Positions 35,622 through 43,286 of a stretch of DNA of 64,000 nt are shown here, piece after piece. Position numbers and translations under genes: made by a program. This DNA is from Crocinitomicaceae bacterium (GTDB lineage Bacteria > Bacteroidota > Bacteroidia > Flavobacteriales_D > Crocinitomicaceae). Position 1 is the first letter of the stretch; every line of letters begins with the position of its first letter. The stretch covers positions 434,001-498,000 of the forward strand of contig JAGYIR010000010.1 in NCBI GenBank assembly GCA_018402525.1, given 5' to 3'. The notes under the pieces are model-generated. The model did no database searches. It had not been told where the DNA came from and saw only the letters and a program-made list of their open reading frames with translations.

Positions 35622-35879
35622 ATGGCAATAGACAAAGAAGCGATTGAGATCAAAGTTTTAGAAGCACTTGCACAATTGCGTCCGTTTCTAAACGACGATG
35701 GTGGTGACATGGAACTTGTCGAAATCAGAGACGATGCAACGGTTGTTGTTCGATTGCTCGGAGCGTGTAAGGACTGCTCCATGTCACTTATGACGTTGAA
35801 GGCAGGACTCGAAGAAGCCGTTATCAAAGCAGCTCCTGAAGTCAGAGCAGTTATTGCTGAAGATGAAGCAATGGCTTAA
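35622..35879 (+). CDS. NifU-like Fe-S carrier, single-domain
   Basis: An 85-residue protein. The ATG at 35622 gives a clean NifU C-terminal-domain start (MAIDKEAIEIKVLEALAQLR); the frame extends 42 bp further into mrp but without likely coding value. Cluster ligands are in GACKDCSMSLMTL. It probably receives clusters from, or gives them to, the Mrp protein encoded 4 bp upstream. The stop overlaps the convergent secreted-protein gene by 4 bp (TTAA). Confidence 0.9.
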   Translation: MAIDKEAIEIKVLEALAQLRPFLNDDGGDMELVEIRDDATVVVRLLGACKDCSMSLMTLKAGLEEAVIKAAPEVRAVIAEDEAMA

Positions 35880-36754
35880 ACTTTAAAATCATACTTCGCA
35901 ATCTGATTTGTACCATCGTGCAGATTAATGTAGTAATCTCCTTTTTCCCATCCTTTCACTTGAATGTGAAACGTGTATCCAACATTTCCTGATCGGGCTT
36001 GCATGGTTTTATCACTTTTAAATATGATGTCTCCGTTCGCCTTGTGAATGTCTTGATGAACGTAAGCTCCTTTGGCACAAACAAATTCTAAATGTCCACG
36101 AATGTGTTTTGTCTCCAATTGAAAGTTGCCATTTTCATCAATTTGCACATTCTGTGGAGATGTAAACCAGGTGTCCTTTTGTCCTGTGAGTGTTGCGACA
36201 TGCTTTCTAAAGGCAATTGTATTCGGATCTTCCGCCGTGATATTTGAAACACTGTGACCGTCAGAAATGGCCCAAACGGCATCTTGAAAGGCAGTTTTTG
36301 CGATTGACTTTCCTCTAATGTAGGTCGTAAGCTCCGTTAATTTTTTATTTGTCGTGGGGACTATTTTCATTTCTGAAGAAGCCGTTGGACAGCGGTCGGA
36401 TGCTTCCATGCAAAACGCAGCAATATTGGTCGACTTGGTTTGCTTGGGCGATAACACAATTAGTTGATCTTCGAGTTGAATTAACGTTTGTTCATCATCG
36501 TTAGAAGGCTGATAAGTGGTACCTGCGGGTACTATTAAATGAATCGGCGTTGATGTAACGTTGGTTAGATTCATTACTACAGAATAGCCGCTGTGCTTTC
36601 CGTTGGACGTCACATGTGCAGCAACGGATTTACTTTTTACCGCCTCAAGAATGTTTGTCGTGGGAGGTGTCACATTTTCTGAAAATGACGAAAAAAGCGT
36701 GAAAACGGCTACAATTGAGCCGATTTTCAGAGATTTGGAGAGATTTGAGTTCAT
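35876..36754 (-). CDS. exported protein with thioester-domain-like Cys and Gln motifs
   Basis: A 292-residue protein with an N-terminal signal-like segment (SLKIGSIVAVFTLFSSFSE). A beta-rich region has the phrase LIVPAGTTYQPSNDDEQTLI, then AAFCMEASDRCP (Cys115) and, 42 residues later, AFQDAVWAISDGHSV (Gln157). FC-hydrophobic and QxAVW are the motifs that form Cys-Gln thioester bonds in the thioester domains of Gram-positive adhesins; spacing here is shorter than in those. A second beta domain (about 190-292) follows with a late Cys. Function unrecognised; it may be a cell-surface or periplasmic binding protein. Confidence 0.65.
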   Translation of the reverse strand: MNSNLSKSLKIGSIVAVFTLFSSFSENVTPPTTNILEAVKSKSVAAHVTSNGKHSGYSVVMNLTNVTSTPIHLIVPAGTTYQPSNDDEQTLIQLEDQLIVLSPKQTKSTNIAAFCMEASDRCPTASSEMKIVPTTNKKLTELTTYIRGKSIAKTAFQDAVWAISDGHSVSNITAEDPNTIAFRKHVATLTGQKDTWFTSPQNVQIDENGNFQLETKHIRGHLEFVCAKGAYVHQDIHKANGDIIFKSDKTMQARSGNVGYTFHIQVKGWEKGDYYINLHDGTNQIAKYDFKV

Positions 36755-36811
36755 AACAGTTGATTTTTACTGAATAACGACATGCTATAAAAAGGTTACT
36801 GTTTTCAAATT

Positions 36812-36852
36812 TTGAGCAAGAATTTTAAATCACAATCGTGATTATTGCTCAA
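36812..36852. promoter_or_regulatory. nested palindrome in the divergent promoter gap
   Basis: TTGAGCAA (36812-36819) pairs with TTGCTCAA (36845-36852), and an inner AATCAC-aatc-GTGATT (36828-36843) is also palindromic. It lies 58 bp upstream of the secreted-protein gene and 143 bp upstream of the MBOAT gene. Confidence 0.45.
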
Positions 36853-36903
36853 TTGTCTCGACAGTTTTTTCATGGGGTGATTAGGTTTTTTAAAATGGAA
36901 ACT

Positions 36904-36944
36904 TAACTTTGATTGACCTTGCCTAAAAATTTGAAGGTTCAAAT
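36904..36944 (+). promoter_or_regulatory. -7 box and inverted repeat upstream of the MBOAT gene
   Basis: TAACTTTG at 36904-36911 fits a -7 box. ATTTGAA-gg-TTCAAAT (36929-36944) is a perfect 7-2-7 palindrome about 12 bp past the predicted start of transcription, as an operator might be. Confidence 0.4.
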
Positions 36945-36994
36945 GACCTCTTGTAAAAGAATGTGTATTTTTTCAGAATTATTAAACTTGCTTC

Positions 36995-38416
36995 GTGGTT
37001 TTTAGCAGCAGCATCTTTTTACTCTATTTTTTACCAATTTTTTTATTGGTTTACCATGTTGTAGGTTCAAAATTTAAGAATTACGTCCTACTTGGAGCAA
37101 GTATCTTCTTTTACAGTTGGGGAGCACCGAAATTCATTTTTGTCATTCTAGCATCGACGATTATTGATTTTTATATCGTTAGGAAACTTCATGTTAGCAA
37201 TAGGGCAAGGGAACGAAAGCTCTTATTGATAGTATCGATTTTCATCAACTTAGGATTGCTGGCTTATTTCAAGTATGCTAACTTTTTTGTGGAGAACTTA
37301 AATGCGGGACTTGAAACATTAGGTTTTACTCAAGTAAGTTGGACTTCCGTGGTTTTACCTATTGGAATCTCGTTTTATACTTTTCAGACACTTACCTATT
37401 CGGTTGATGTCTATCGAAGGGTGCATGCGCCTCTTGAACGTGTCACGGATTACTTGGTTTACATCATGTCATTTCCGCAAATGATAGCAGGACCAATCAT
37501 TCGTTTCAACGCGATCGCAGATCAAATCACTCAGAGAAAGGACCTAATTGATGATAAACTCATTGGATTCTATCGCTTTTCCATCGGTCTTGCCAAAAAA
37601 GTGTTGATTGCAAACGTCATGGCAGAGCAGGCGGATCTCATCTTTAACAGTAATTTATCTGAAATGAGCACAGCCAATGCGTGGTTGGGAATGTTAGCCT
37701 ATACATTTCAGATTTATTTTGATTTTTCAGGTTACTCAGATATGGCAATTGGTTTAGGAAGAATGATGGGGTTCCGATTTCCTGAGAATTTTAACTCTCC
37801 GTACATCGCTCAGAGTATCAGTGAGTTCTGGAGGAGGTGGCACATCACTTTAGGTGATTTCATGCGTGACTATTTATACATTCCACTCGGTGGAAATAGA
37901 GTTGCTTCCAAGTACCGTCTTTTCTTTAATTTATGGATTGTTTTCTTATTGTCAGGCTTGTGGCATGGGGCATCATGGAATTTTGTAATTTGGGGTGCAT
38001 ATCACGGCCTTTTTCTGATTTTGGATCGTATTTTTCTAGCAAAGGTTTTGAAAGCAATTGGAAAAATACCCTCCATCATTCTAACATTTGTTGTCGTAAT
38101 GGTAGGTTGGGTTTTGTTTAGGCTCGAAACGATGGATGCTATTTCAATATATTTGAAGAAGTTGTTTTCATTTAGTTCGTCGTTCACGTTTGATATGATT
38201 CCCGCTTTTGGCTTTATAGCTTCGCTAGCGATTATATTCTCTTTTCTAACCGTATTTAAAGCTGGAAAGCAATTAGAAAAGTTCATCTTCTTCACAGATA
38301 ACTACTCGTTAAAACATCATTTCGGCTTCACTATTTTGACGGTTGTCTTATTTATGCTTTCGTTGAGTTCAATAACCTCTTCAGGTTTTAATCCATTTAT
38401 TTATTTCAGGTTTTAA
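36995..38416 (+). CDS. MBOAT family O-acyltransferase (AlgI/DltB-like)
   Basis: A 473-residue polytopic membrane protein (about 11 helices) with GTG start. MBOAT features: VVLPIGISFYTFQTLTYSVDVYR, IMSFPQMIAGPIIR, YFDFSGYSDMAIG, and the active-site His in LSGLWHGASWNFVIWGAYHG. It moves acyl (usually acetyl) groups across the inner membrane for exopolysaccharide or teichoic-acid-like O-acetylation. The gene for an AlgX/AlgJ-type partner begins 3 bp downstream. Substrate glycan unknown. Confidence 0.92.
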   Translation: MVFSSSIFLLYFLPIFLLVYHVVGSKFKNYVLLGASIFFYSWGAPKFIFVILASTIIDFYIVRKLHVSNRARERKLLLIVSIFINLGLLAYFKYANFFVENLNAGLETLGFTQVSWTSVVLPIGISFYTFQTLTYSVDVYRRVHAPLERVTDYLVYIMSFPQMIAGPIIRFNAIADQITQRKDLIDDKLIGFYRFSIGLAKKVLIANVMAEQADLIFNSNLSEMSTANAWLGMLAYTFQIYFDFSGYSDMAIGLGRMMGFRFPENFNSPYIAQSISEFWRRWHITLGDFMRDYLYIPLGGNRVASKYRLFFNLWIVFLLSGLWHGASWNFVIWGAYHGLFLILDRIFLAKVLKAIGKIPSIILTFVVVMVGWVLFRLETMDAISIYLKKLFSFSSSFTFDMIPAFGFIASLAIIFSFLTVFKAGKQLEKFIFFTDNYSLKHHFGFTILTVVLFMLSLSSITSSGFNPFIYFRF

Positions 38417-38418
38417 AT

Positions 38419-39591
38419 ATGAAACAGCGAAATATAAATACTACTATTAAGCGTATATTATTCATTGGAATGATGGTTTTGTTGTTTATTCCAATGTTTC
38501 AACACGTGACCAAGATCGTTCATGAAAAACCGTTGAATGGTGCGTTTCAAATCATTGAAAACCCAAGTTTTAACTTTTCAAACTGGTTCGATGGAGTGTA
38601 TCAGACGGAACAGCAAGATTATTTGAATCAAAATTTTGGATTTAGAAGTTTTTTTGTGAGAACGTATAATCAAATGCAGTATTCGCTGTTTAATTCACCG
38701 AGAGCCAATGGTGTTGTTCTTGGAAATGATGGTTACTTGTATGAAGAGAATTATATCAAAGCACATCTGGGTAGGGACTTTATAGGCGAAGAAAAAATAA
38801 TTGAGAAAATAGAAAAATTAAATAAAATTACTGATACGCTCAGTAAGAAGGGAATTGATCTAGTGATTGTTTTTGCTCCGGGAAAGGGAAGCTTTTATCC
38901 CGAGTTTATTCCTGAAAGCTACAATCCAAAGCATCGGACTACGACCAATTATGAGGTCTACCGCAAGCATATTTTGCAAAGTAAGAACCGCTTTCTGGAT
39001 TTCAATGACTGGTTTAGAAAAATGAAGACATCTTCCCCGCATCCCCTTTTCCCGAAAACGGGTATTCACTGGAGTAAGTATGGTGAGGTATTAGCTGCGG
39101 ATTCTATCATCAAATACATCAATACCATTCAAAAGGACAAGAAAATACCCGAACTGTCGATTGGTGAAGTAGAGGCTTCCAATTCAGTGCGAGATACCGA
39201 TGATGACATTGAAAAGGGGATGAACCTGTTGTTCAATATAAAAGATTTAACCATGGGATACCCACAATTTCAGGTGCCCATAAAGAAGAACAATCCAAAA
39301 GTGTTAACAATAGCTGATAGTTATTATTGGGGGATGTTTAATTGGGGATTGTCCCGAGATGCGTTTAATGAAGGACAATTTTGGTTCTATAATGTGCAAA
39401 TTTATCCAGACAGCTATGAAGCTCCGGTTAATGTAGCAGACATTAACATGATTGAAGAAGTTGAAAAGAACGATGTGGTAATTCTCATGTCTACAGATGC
39501 TAACTTGTACAAATTTGCTTTTGGATTCATCGATCAAATCTATGAAGCCTACTTTGGTTCAGAATTAAATGGTAAAGGTCAGAAGAAGTAA
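38419..39591 (+). CDS. AlgX/AlgJ-like SGNH O-acetyltransferase partner of MBOAT
   Basis: A 390-residue protein with an N-terminal membrane anchor (LFIGMMVLLFIPMF, about 14-27). AlgX/AlgJ-type SGNH features: DLVIVFAPGKGSFYPEFIPES, TGIHWSKYGEVLAADSIIKY (Asp/His pair would be H in GIHWS) and the Ser-bearing PKVLTIADSYYWGMFNWG. It would take acetyl groups from the MBOAT protein upstream and place them on a periplasmic polysaccharide. The two genes form an operon. Confidence is high for the pair and moderate for the exact acetyl acceptor. Confidence 0.85.
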   Translation: MKQRNINTTIKRILFIGMMVLLFIPMFQHVTKIVHEKPLNGAFQIIENPSFNFSNWFDGVYQTEQQDYLNQNFGFRSFFVRTYNQMQYSLFNSPRANGVVLGNDGYLYEENYIKAHLGRDFIGEEKIIEKIEKLNKITDTLSKKGIDLVIVFAPGKGSFYPEFIPESYNPKHRTTTNYEVYRKHILQSKNRFLDFNDWFRKMKTSSPHPLFPKTGIHWSKYGEVLAADSIIKYINTIQKDKKIPELSIGEVEASNSVRDTDDDIEKGMNLLFNIKDLTMGYPQFQVPIKKNNPKVLTIADSYYWGMFNWGLSRDAFNEGQFWFYNVQIYPDSYEAPVNVADINMIEEVEKNDVVILMSTDANLYKFAFGFIDQIYEAYFGSELNGKGQKK

Positions 39592-39624
39592 TACAATTTC
39601 CAACTTAAGATTGCAAACAAAAAA

Positions 39625-39656
39625 AAGCTCGACAACTTATTTAAGTTGTCGAGCTT
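39625..39656 (-). terminator. terminator of the superoxide dismutase gene
   Basis: AAGCTCGACAACTTA and TAAGTTGTCGAGCTT, a perfect 15-bp stem; on the minus strand it is followed by at least nine T or near-T bases. It may also end the acetyltransferase operon. Confidence 0.88.
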
Positions 39657-39682
39657 GAAATTTATAACGTTTCGGTAACCGA

Positions 39683-40283
39683 TTATTTTGCTGCCGCGAA
39701 CTTATCACTTACAACATTCCAATCAATTACATTAAAAAATGCATTGATGTAATCTGGTCTTCTGTTTTGGTAATTCAAATAATAAGCGTGCTCCCAAACA
39801 TCCAATCCTAAGATAGGTGTTCCACCACAATTAATTCCCATTAACGGGTTATCTTGGTTAGCTGTTGAACATACTTCTAATTTTCCATTTGCAACGCACA
39901 ACCAAGCCCAACCGGACCCAAAACGTGTTGCAGCTGCTTTAGAAAATTCTTCTTTGAAATTTTCAAAAGATCCAAATGCACTGTTGATTGCTTCGGCTAA
40001 ATCACCAGTTGGTTGACCACCACCGTTTGGCGACATTACTTCCCAAAACAAGCTATGGTTCCAAAACCCACCACCGTTATTGCGAACGGCAGCATTGTCT
40101 TTACATGAAGCTAAAATTTGTTCAATTGTTTTTCCTTCAAACTCAGTCCCAACAATAGCATTGTTTAAGGTTTGTAGTGTATCCATTGTGGTGTTTTGAA
40201 TGGTGGATTTCCATTGTTTTTGCGTCGATATGAGGTTCTAGGGCATCATACGCATATGATAATTTTGGTAATTCGAATGACAT
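39683..40283 (-). CDS. Fe/Mn superoxide dismutase, frameshifted in this sequence
   Basis: The obvious frame starts at 40186 ([13 protein letters not shown]) but lacks the N-terminal helix. Reading on from an ATG at 40283 gives [20 protein letters not shown] with the metal-ligand segment [16 protein letters not shown], then runs out of frame at TTT (plus-strand 40164-40166). Removing one base there restores [14 protein letters not shown] and a 199-residue protein of normal length. All four ligands are then present: His in MEIHHSKHH, His in [12 protein letters not shown], Asp and His in [11 protein letters not shown] single-base insertion in the sequence is more likely than a broken gene. Confidence 0.88.
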
Positions 40284-40424
40284 AGTTATTTATTTTAATT
40301 CTTAATAAGGTAAAGTTAACAAAATGTGTCGACTGAACGAATGAATCGTGTCAAGAAAATGTGAAGAAATCATAATTCAATCGTTTCAAAATAGAAATGA
40401 TTACATCAATTTTTGGTGAAGTTT

Positions 40425-41705
40425 TTATTCGTATTTTCCTTGATACTTCTCAAAAAGTTCTTTTTGTGTATTATTCAAGGTGACAAACTGTCCGTTGATT
40501 AAACCCAAAAATAGATTATTCGTCCGTATGTCGAGTGCGTTTCCATCAGAGACAAAAAGCGTTGCTGACTTACCCTTTTCAATACTTCCATACATTTTGT
40601 CGATTCCCATAATTTCACAGCTCCAAAGACTTACTGAACTTATCGCCTCTTCCTCGGTCAGACCATAAGCCTTAGCTGTACCAGCAAGAAATGGGATGTT
40701 TCGTGCGTTCATAGCCTCCATATCACCTTCGTTTTGTAAGCAGAATTTCACGTTTCCATCGCGCAGCAACTTCGGCAGCCTGTATGGCAGGTCAATTGGA
40801 TCTGCTTCATTTTCAGGTAAACTGTGCGTACGTGTTAACATCACTGGAATTTTTGCATCAGCTAGTTTTCTTGGAAGCAAATACGCATCGTACCCACCAA
40901 TAACAACAGGAAACGCTATTTTGAAGTCCTTGGCAAAATCTACGATGTCATTCAATTGTTGAATTTCATTGGCGTGAATGTAAACGCGTTTTTTTCCCGT
41001 AAAGCAATTGCGCATTGCTTCGAGACGAGGATCACTGACTTCATTTTTAGTGGTGTTTGAATACGCTTTAGCCGTTTCGAAAAAGGTATAAATTTCTCTT
41101 TTTTGCTGTTCGTAGTCTTTGTTTTTTTGAGTTTTAGAATCTTCTTTCCACCACTTTGCATGCTCGATACTTTCAGGCCAGTTTAGGTGGATTCCGTCGT
41201 CTTGAGAGACAGTGGCATCTTCCCAGTTCCAACCTTCCATTGCCATCACAGAAGAACTTCCAGAAATAACACCTCCTCTCGGAGTGGCTTGGGTAAGTAA
41301 AACGCCGTTGGTTTTTACAGTTGCAATAACCTTGGATTCCGTGTTAAAAGCTATTTGAGAACGTACATGTGGATTCAAAGCTCCAACTTCATCAAAATCA
41401 TTCGTAGCACGTATGGCATCAATCTCAGTCAGACCAAGCGTTGAGTTAGGGGCAACAAATCCTGGATAAATATGCCTTCCATTCAATTGTATGATCGTGT
41501 CCCAATCGCTCTTTTCAACCGTGTATGCCAGTGAATTTTTTATTAGAGAAATTTTCCCATCTTCGATTCCAATTAATGCGCTTTGCATTGTTTCTCCATT
41601 TCCAACATGCAAGTAACCGTTGACCAATAAAATCTTCGAAGGTTTCTGCCCATAGAGACAAGTAGAAAACAGAACTATAATAAGTATGGGGAACAGATTT
41701 TTCAT
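40425..41705 (-). CDS. exported amidohydrolase-like protein, probably without a binuclear metal site
   Basis: A 426-residue protein with signal peptide MKNLFPILIIVLFSTCLYGQ. It follows the imidazolonepropionase-like amidohydrolase layout (LNGRHIYPGFVAPNSTLGL, YGSIEKGKSATLFVSDGN), but the usual PGxIDxHxH metal motif reads PGFVAPNSTL, so the first His pair is missing. VYIHANEIQQL, VVIGGYDAYLLPRKL and HSLPENEADPIDLPYRLP are other family segments. In Bacteroidota it normally occurs behind a catalytic paralogue; none is seen here. It may be a structural or binding subunit. Its -7 box is at 41734. Confidence 0.78.
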   Translation of the reverse strand: MKNLFPILIIVLFSTCLYGQKPSKILLVNGYLHVGNGETMQSALIGIEDGKISLIKNSLAYTVEKSDWDTIIQLNGRHIYPGFVAPNSTLGLTEIDAIRATNDFDEVGALNPHVRSQIAFNTESKVIATVKTNGVLLTQATPRGGVISGSSSVMAMEGWNWEDATVSQDDGIHLNWPESIEHAKWWKEDSKTQKNKDYEQQKREIYTFFETAKAYSNTTKNEVSDPRLEAMRNCFTGKKRVYIHANEIQQLNDIVDFAKDFKIAFPVVIGGYDAYLLPRKLADAKIPVMLTRTHSLPENEADPIDLPYRLPKLLRDGNVKFCLQNEGDMEAMNARNIPFLAGTAKAYGLTEEEAISSVSLWSCEIMGIDKMYGSIEKGKSATLFVSDGNALDIRTNNLFLGLINGQFVTLNNTQKELFEKYQGKYE

Positions 41706-41733
41706 GAATATAATTTAGATGATTGCATCCCTA

Positions 41734-41741
41734 CAAATATA
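41734..41741 (-). promoter_or_regulatory. -7 box of the amidohydrolase-like gene
   Basis: TATATTTG on the minus strand, 28 nt upstream of the ATG at 41705. Confidence 0.4.
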
Positions 41742-41778
41742 GTAGAACAAAATAAACCAGCTAAAAAAGAATAAAAAA

Positions 41779-41837
41779 ACCTGAAAAGAGTTCAAATCAG
41801 TGGGTTTATGCACTGGAGGTAGGAACTCTCTTCAGGT
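41779..41837 (-). terminator. strong hairpin with T-run, possible end of a small RNA
   Basis: ACCTGAAAAGAGTTC (41779-41793) pairs with GAACTCTCTTCAGGT (41823-41837), 15 bp with one mismatch; an inner CAGTG/CACTG stem is nested in the loop. On the minus strand it is followed by a T-rich run (TTTTTTATTCTTTTTT). The gene upstream already has a terminator at 41960-41990, so this second one has no assigned transcript. It could end an uncharacterised RNA within 41838-41959, or act in cis. The 302-bp gap 41706-42008 holds only this, the -7 box and the terminator. Confidence 0.5.
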
Positions 41838-41959
41838 ACCTGCAAGGAAAATAAAACCTGTCTATTAATTAAAGTAGACCAAACATCAACAAACCAGAAT
41901 GTCAATATTTAATCAGTAGACGATAATGAAATAGAAATGGTTGGGTGCCACAAAAGAAA

Positions 41960-41990
41960 AAACCGCACTTTCAAGTAGAAGGTGCGGTTT
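41960..41990 (-). terminator. terminator of the 119-residue gene
   Basis: AAACCGCAC-TTTC and GAAG-GTGCGGTTT form a 14-bp stem with a 5-nt loop, followed by T6 on the minus strand. Confidence 0.88.
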
Positions 41991-42008
41991 CAATTAATTT
42001 AAATATAT

Positions 42009-42368
42009 TTAATAAAGCTCTTGCTTTAAAGCTGATCTGTAATCTTTAATTTCTTCACGATTTACTTTATGTTCTGCATTCATCAAAAGATTAAGCAAAT
42101 ACAAAAGATTTTCGTTGTCTTCAATTTCAATCGGGTATTCATTTTCTTCTTCGTCCTCTTCGTACTGTGCTTGAACACCAAATGAATTGTTTTCAAGTAA
42201 ATACTCGTAGGTAAGTCGTAATACTTTTGTCACCAATGGATCTTGCTCTTTCAAGGCATACGTACGTAATTCCTTTAAATCTTCAATTAGATTTTTTGCT
42301 TTAACTCCGTCTTTCTCGACGTTTTTAATAATGCTTTCTAGTTTTTTATTTGCCGCTGCAAGTTTCAT
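42009..42368 (-). CDS. conserved acidic protein of unknown function
   Basis: A 119-residue soluble protein. ATG at 42368 is preferred: the longer frame starts from a TTG at 42425 that lies in a promoter box. The protein is helical and highly charged, with a hyperacidic stretch (YEEDEEENEYPIEIEDNEN) in its middle and heptad-like spacing before it (ANKKLESIIKNVEKDG, IEDLKELRTYALKEQ). Proteins of this type are widespread in Bacteroidota and are given no function. It is monocistronic with strong transcription signals, which suggests real expression. Confidence 0.75.
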   Translation of the reverse strand: MKLAAANKKLESIIKNVEKDGVKAKNLIEDLKELRTYALKEQDPLVTKVLRLTYEYLLENNSFGVQAQYEEDEEENEYPIEIEDNENLLYLLNLLMNAEHKVNREEIKDYRSALKQELY

Positions 42369-42422
42369 AAGTAACTTAATATTTTCAATTGATTGGGTTA
42401 TCAATTTTACTACCCATGTGTG

Positions 42423-42430
42423 CAAAGGTA
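42423..42430 (-). promoter_or_regulatory. -7 box of the 119-residue gene
   Basis: TACCTTTG on the minus strand, 54 nt upstream of the chosen ATG. Its last base pairs form the TTG that opens the longer frame. Confidence 0.45.
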
Positions 42431-42574
42431 ATCAACTTCAATTAATATTGAATGTATCTTTTCGATAAAAATAGTTATTCAGGTTATTTCTGTAATTATT
42501 TCTAATTTTTCCTTTCTCAAGAGGCTGATGATAAAACTATCCAAAATTATTTCTTCAAAAGAAAAAGGAAAGAT

Positions 42575-42582
42575 TAAATTTG
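42575..42582 (+). promoter_or_regulatory. -7 box of the LysE gene
   Basis: TAAATTTG, 21 nt upstream of the ATG at 42604. Confidence 0.4.
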
Positions 42583-42603
42583 TAAAAAGTCGAATTGAGC
42601 TAA

Positions 42604-43251
42604 ATGGATTTAATTTCAAAAGGTATTGTAACAGGATTTATACTGAGTATCATGATTGGTCCAGTATTCTTCGTACTCCTCGAAACAAGTATAAGAAAGG
42701 GAATTAGAGCAGCTATCGCTTTTGATCTAGGCGTGATTATAAACGACATTGTGTACATCGCCATTGCTTTCTTTTTTTACAATCAAGTAGAAGCATTATC
42801 CAAAGGGAATGATAATTCTATTTTACGTCTTATTGGAGGAACATTATTTATCGCTTACGGGTTGTATAATTTCTTTAAGGAGACAAAGGAGATTAGTGTC
42901 GAAACGGATGGATTGGAGGTACAGAATTCAAGAGGTTACTTGTTGTTAGCGCTAAAGGGGTTTTTGCTCAACTTAGCAAATCCAATGATCGTTTTTTACT
43001 GGTTCAGTGTCATGACTTTAGGAGCAAAGGATGCCGCCGAAGGAGGGTCGGGACATTCAATGATTGTTTTTATTTCGTCCATCTTGATTACGTTTTTTAC
43101 CATTGATTTACTAAAAATTGTCGGGGCAAAGAGTTTAAGACCACTTGTAACACATAAATTACTGAAAGGATTGAACAGTTTAATTGGAATTGTTTTTGTT
43201 GGGTTTGGAATTGTATTGATTACCCAAGGAATAATTGGAGTTTTCAAGTAA
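42604..43251 (+). CDS. LysE/RhtB family exporter
   Basis: A 215-residue inner-membrane protein with six predicted helices. The N terminus has GIVTGFILSIMIGPVFFVLLETSI, the conserved LysE opening with Pro in the first helix, and ALKGFLLNLANPMIVFYWFSV is the mid-protein signature. The family exports amino acids or small metabolites. It is 35 bp upstream of the MORN-repeat gene on the same strand; a functional link is not evident. Confidence 0.9.
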   Translation: MDLISKGIVTGFILSIMIGPVFFVLLETSIRKGIRAAIAFDLGVIINDIVYIAIAFFFYNQVEALSKGNDNSILRLIGGTLFIAYGLYNFFKETKEISVETDGLEVQNSRGYLLLALKGFLLNLANPMIVFYWFSVMTLGAKDAAEGGSGHSMIVFISSILITFFTIDLLKIVGAKSLRPLVTHKLLKGLNSLIGIVFVGFGIVLITQGIIGVFK

Positions 43252-43286
43252 CAAAGTTGCCCCAATTCAGTTATACTAAAAATTTT

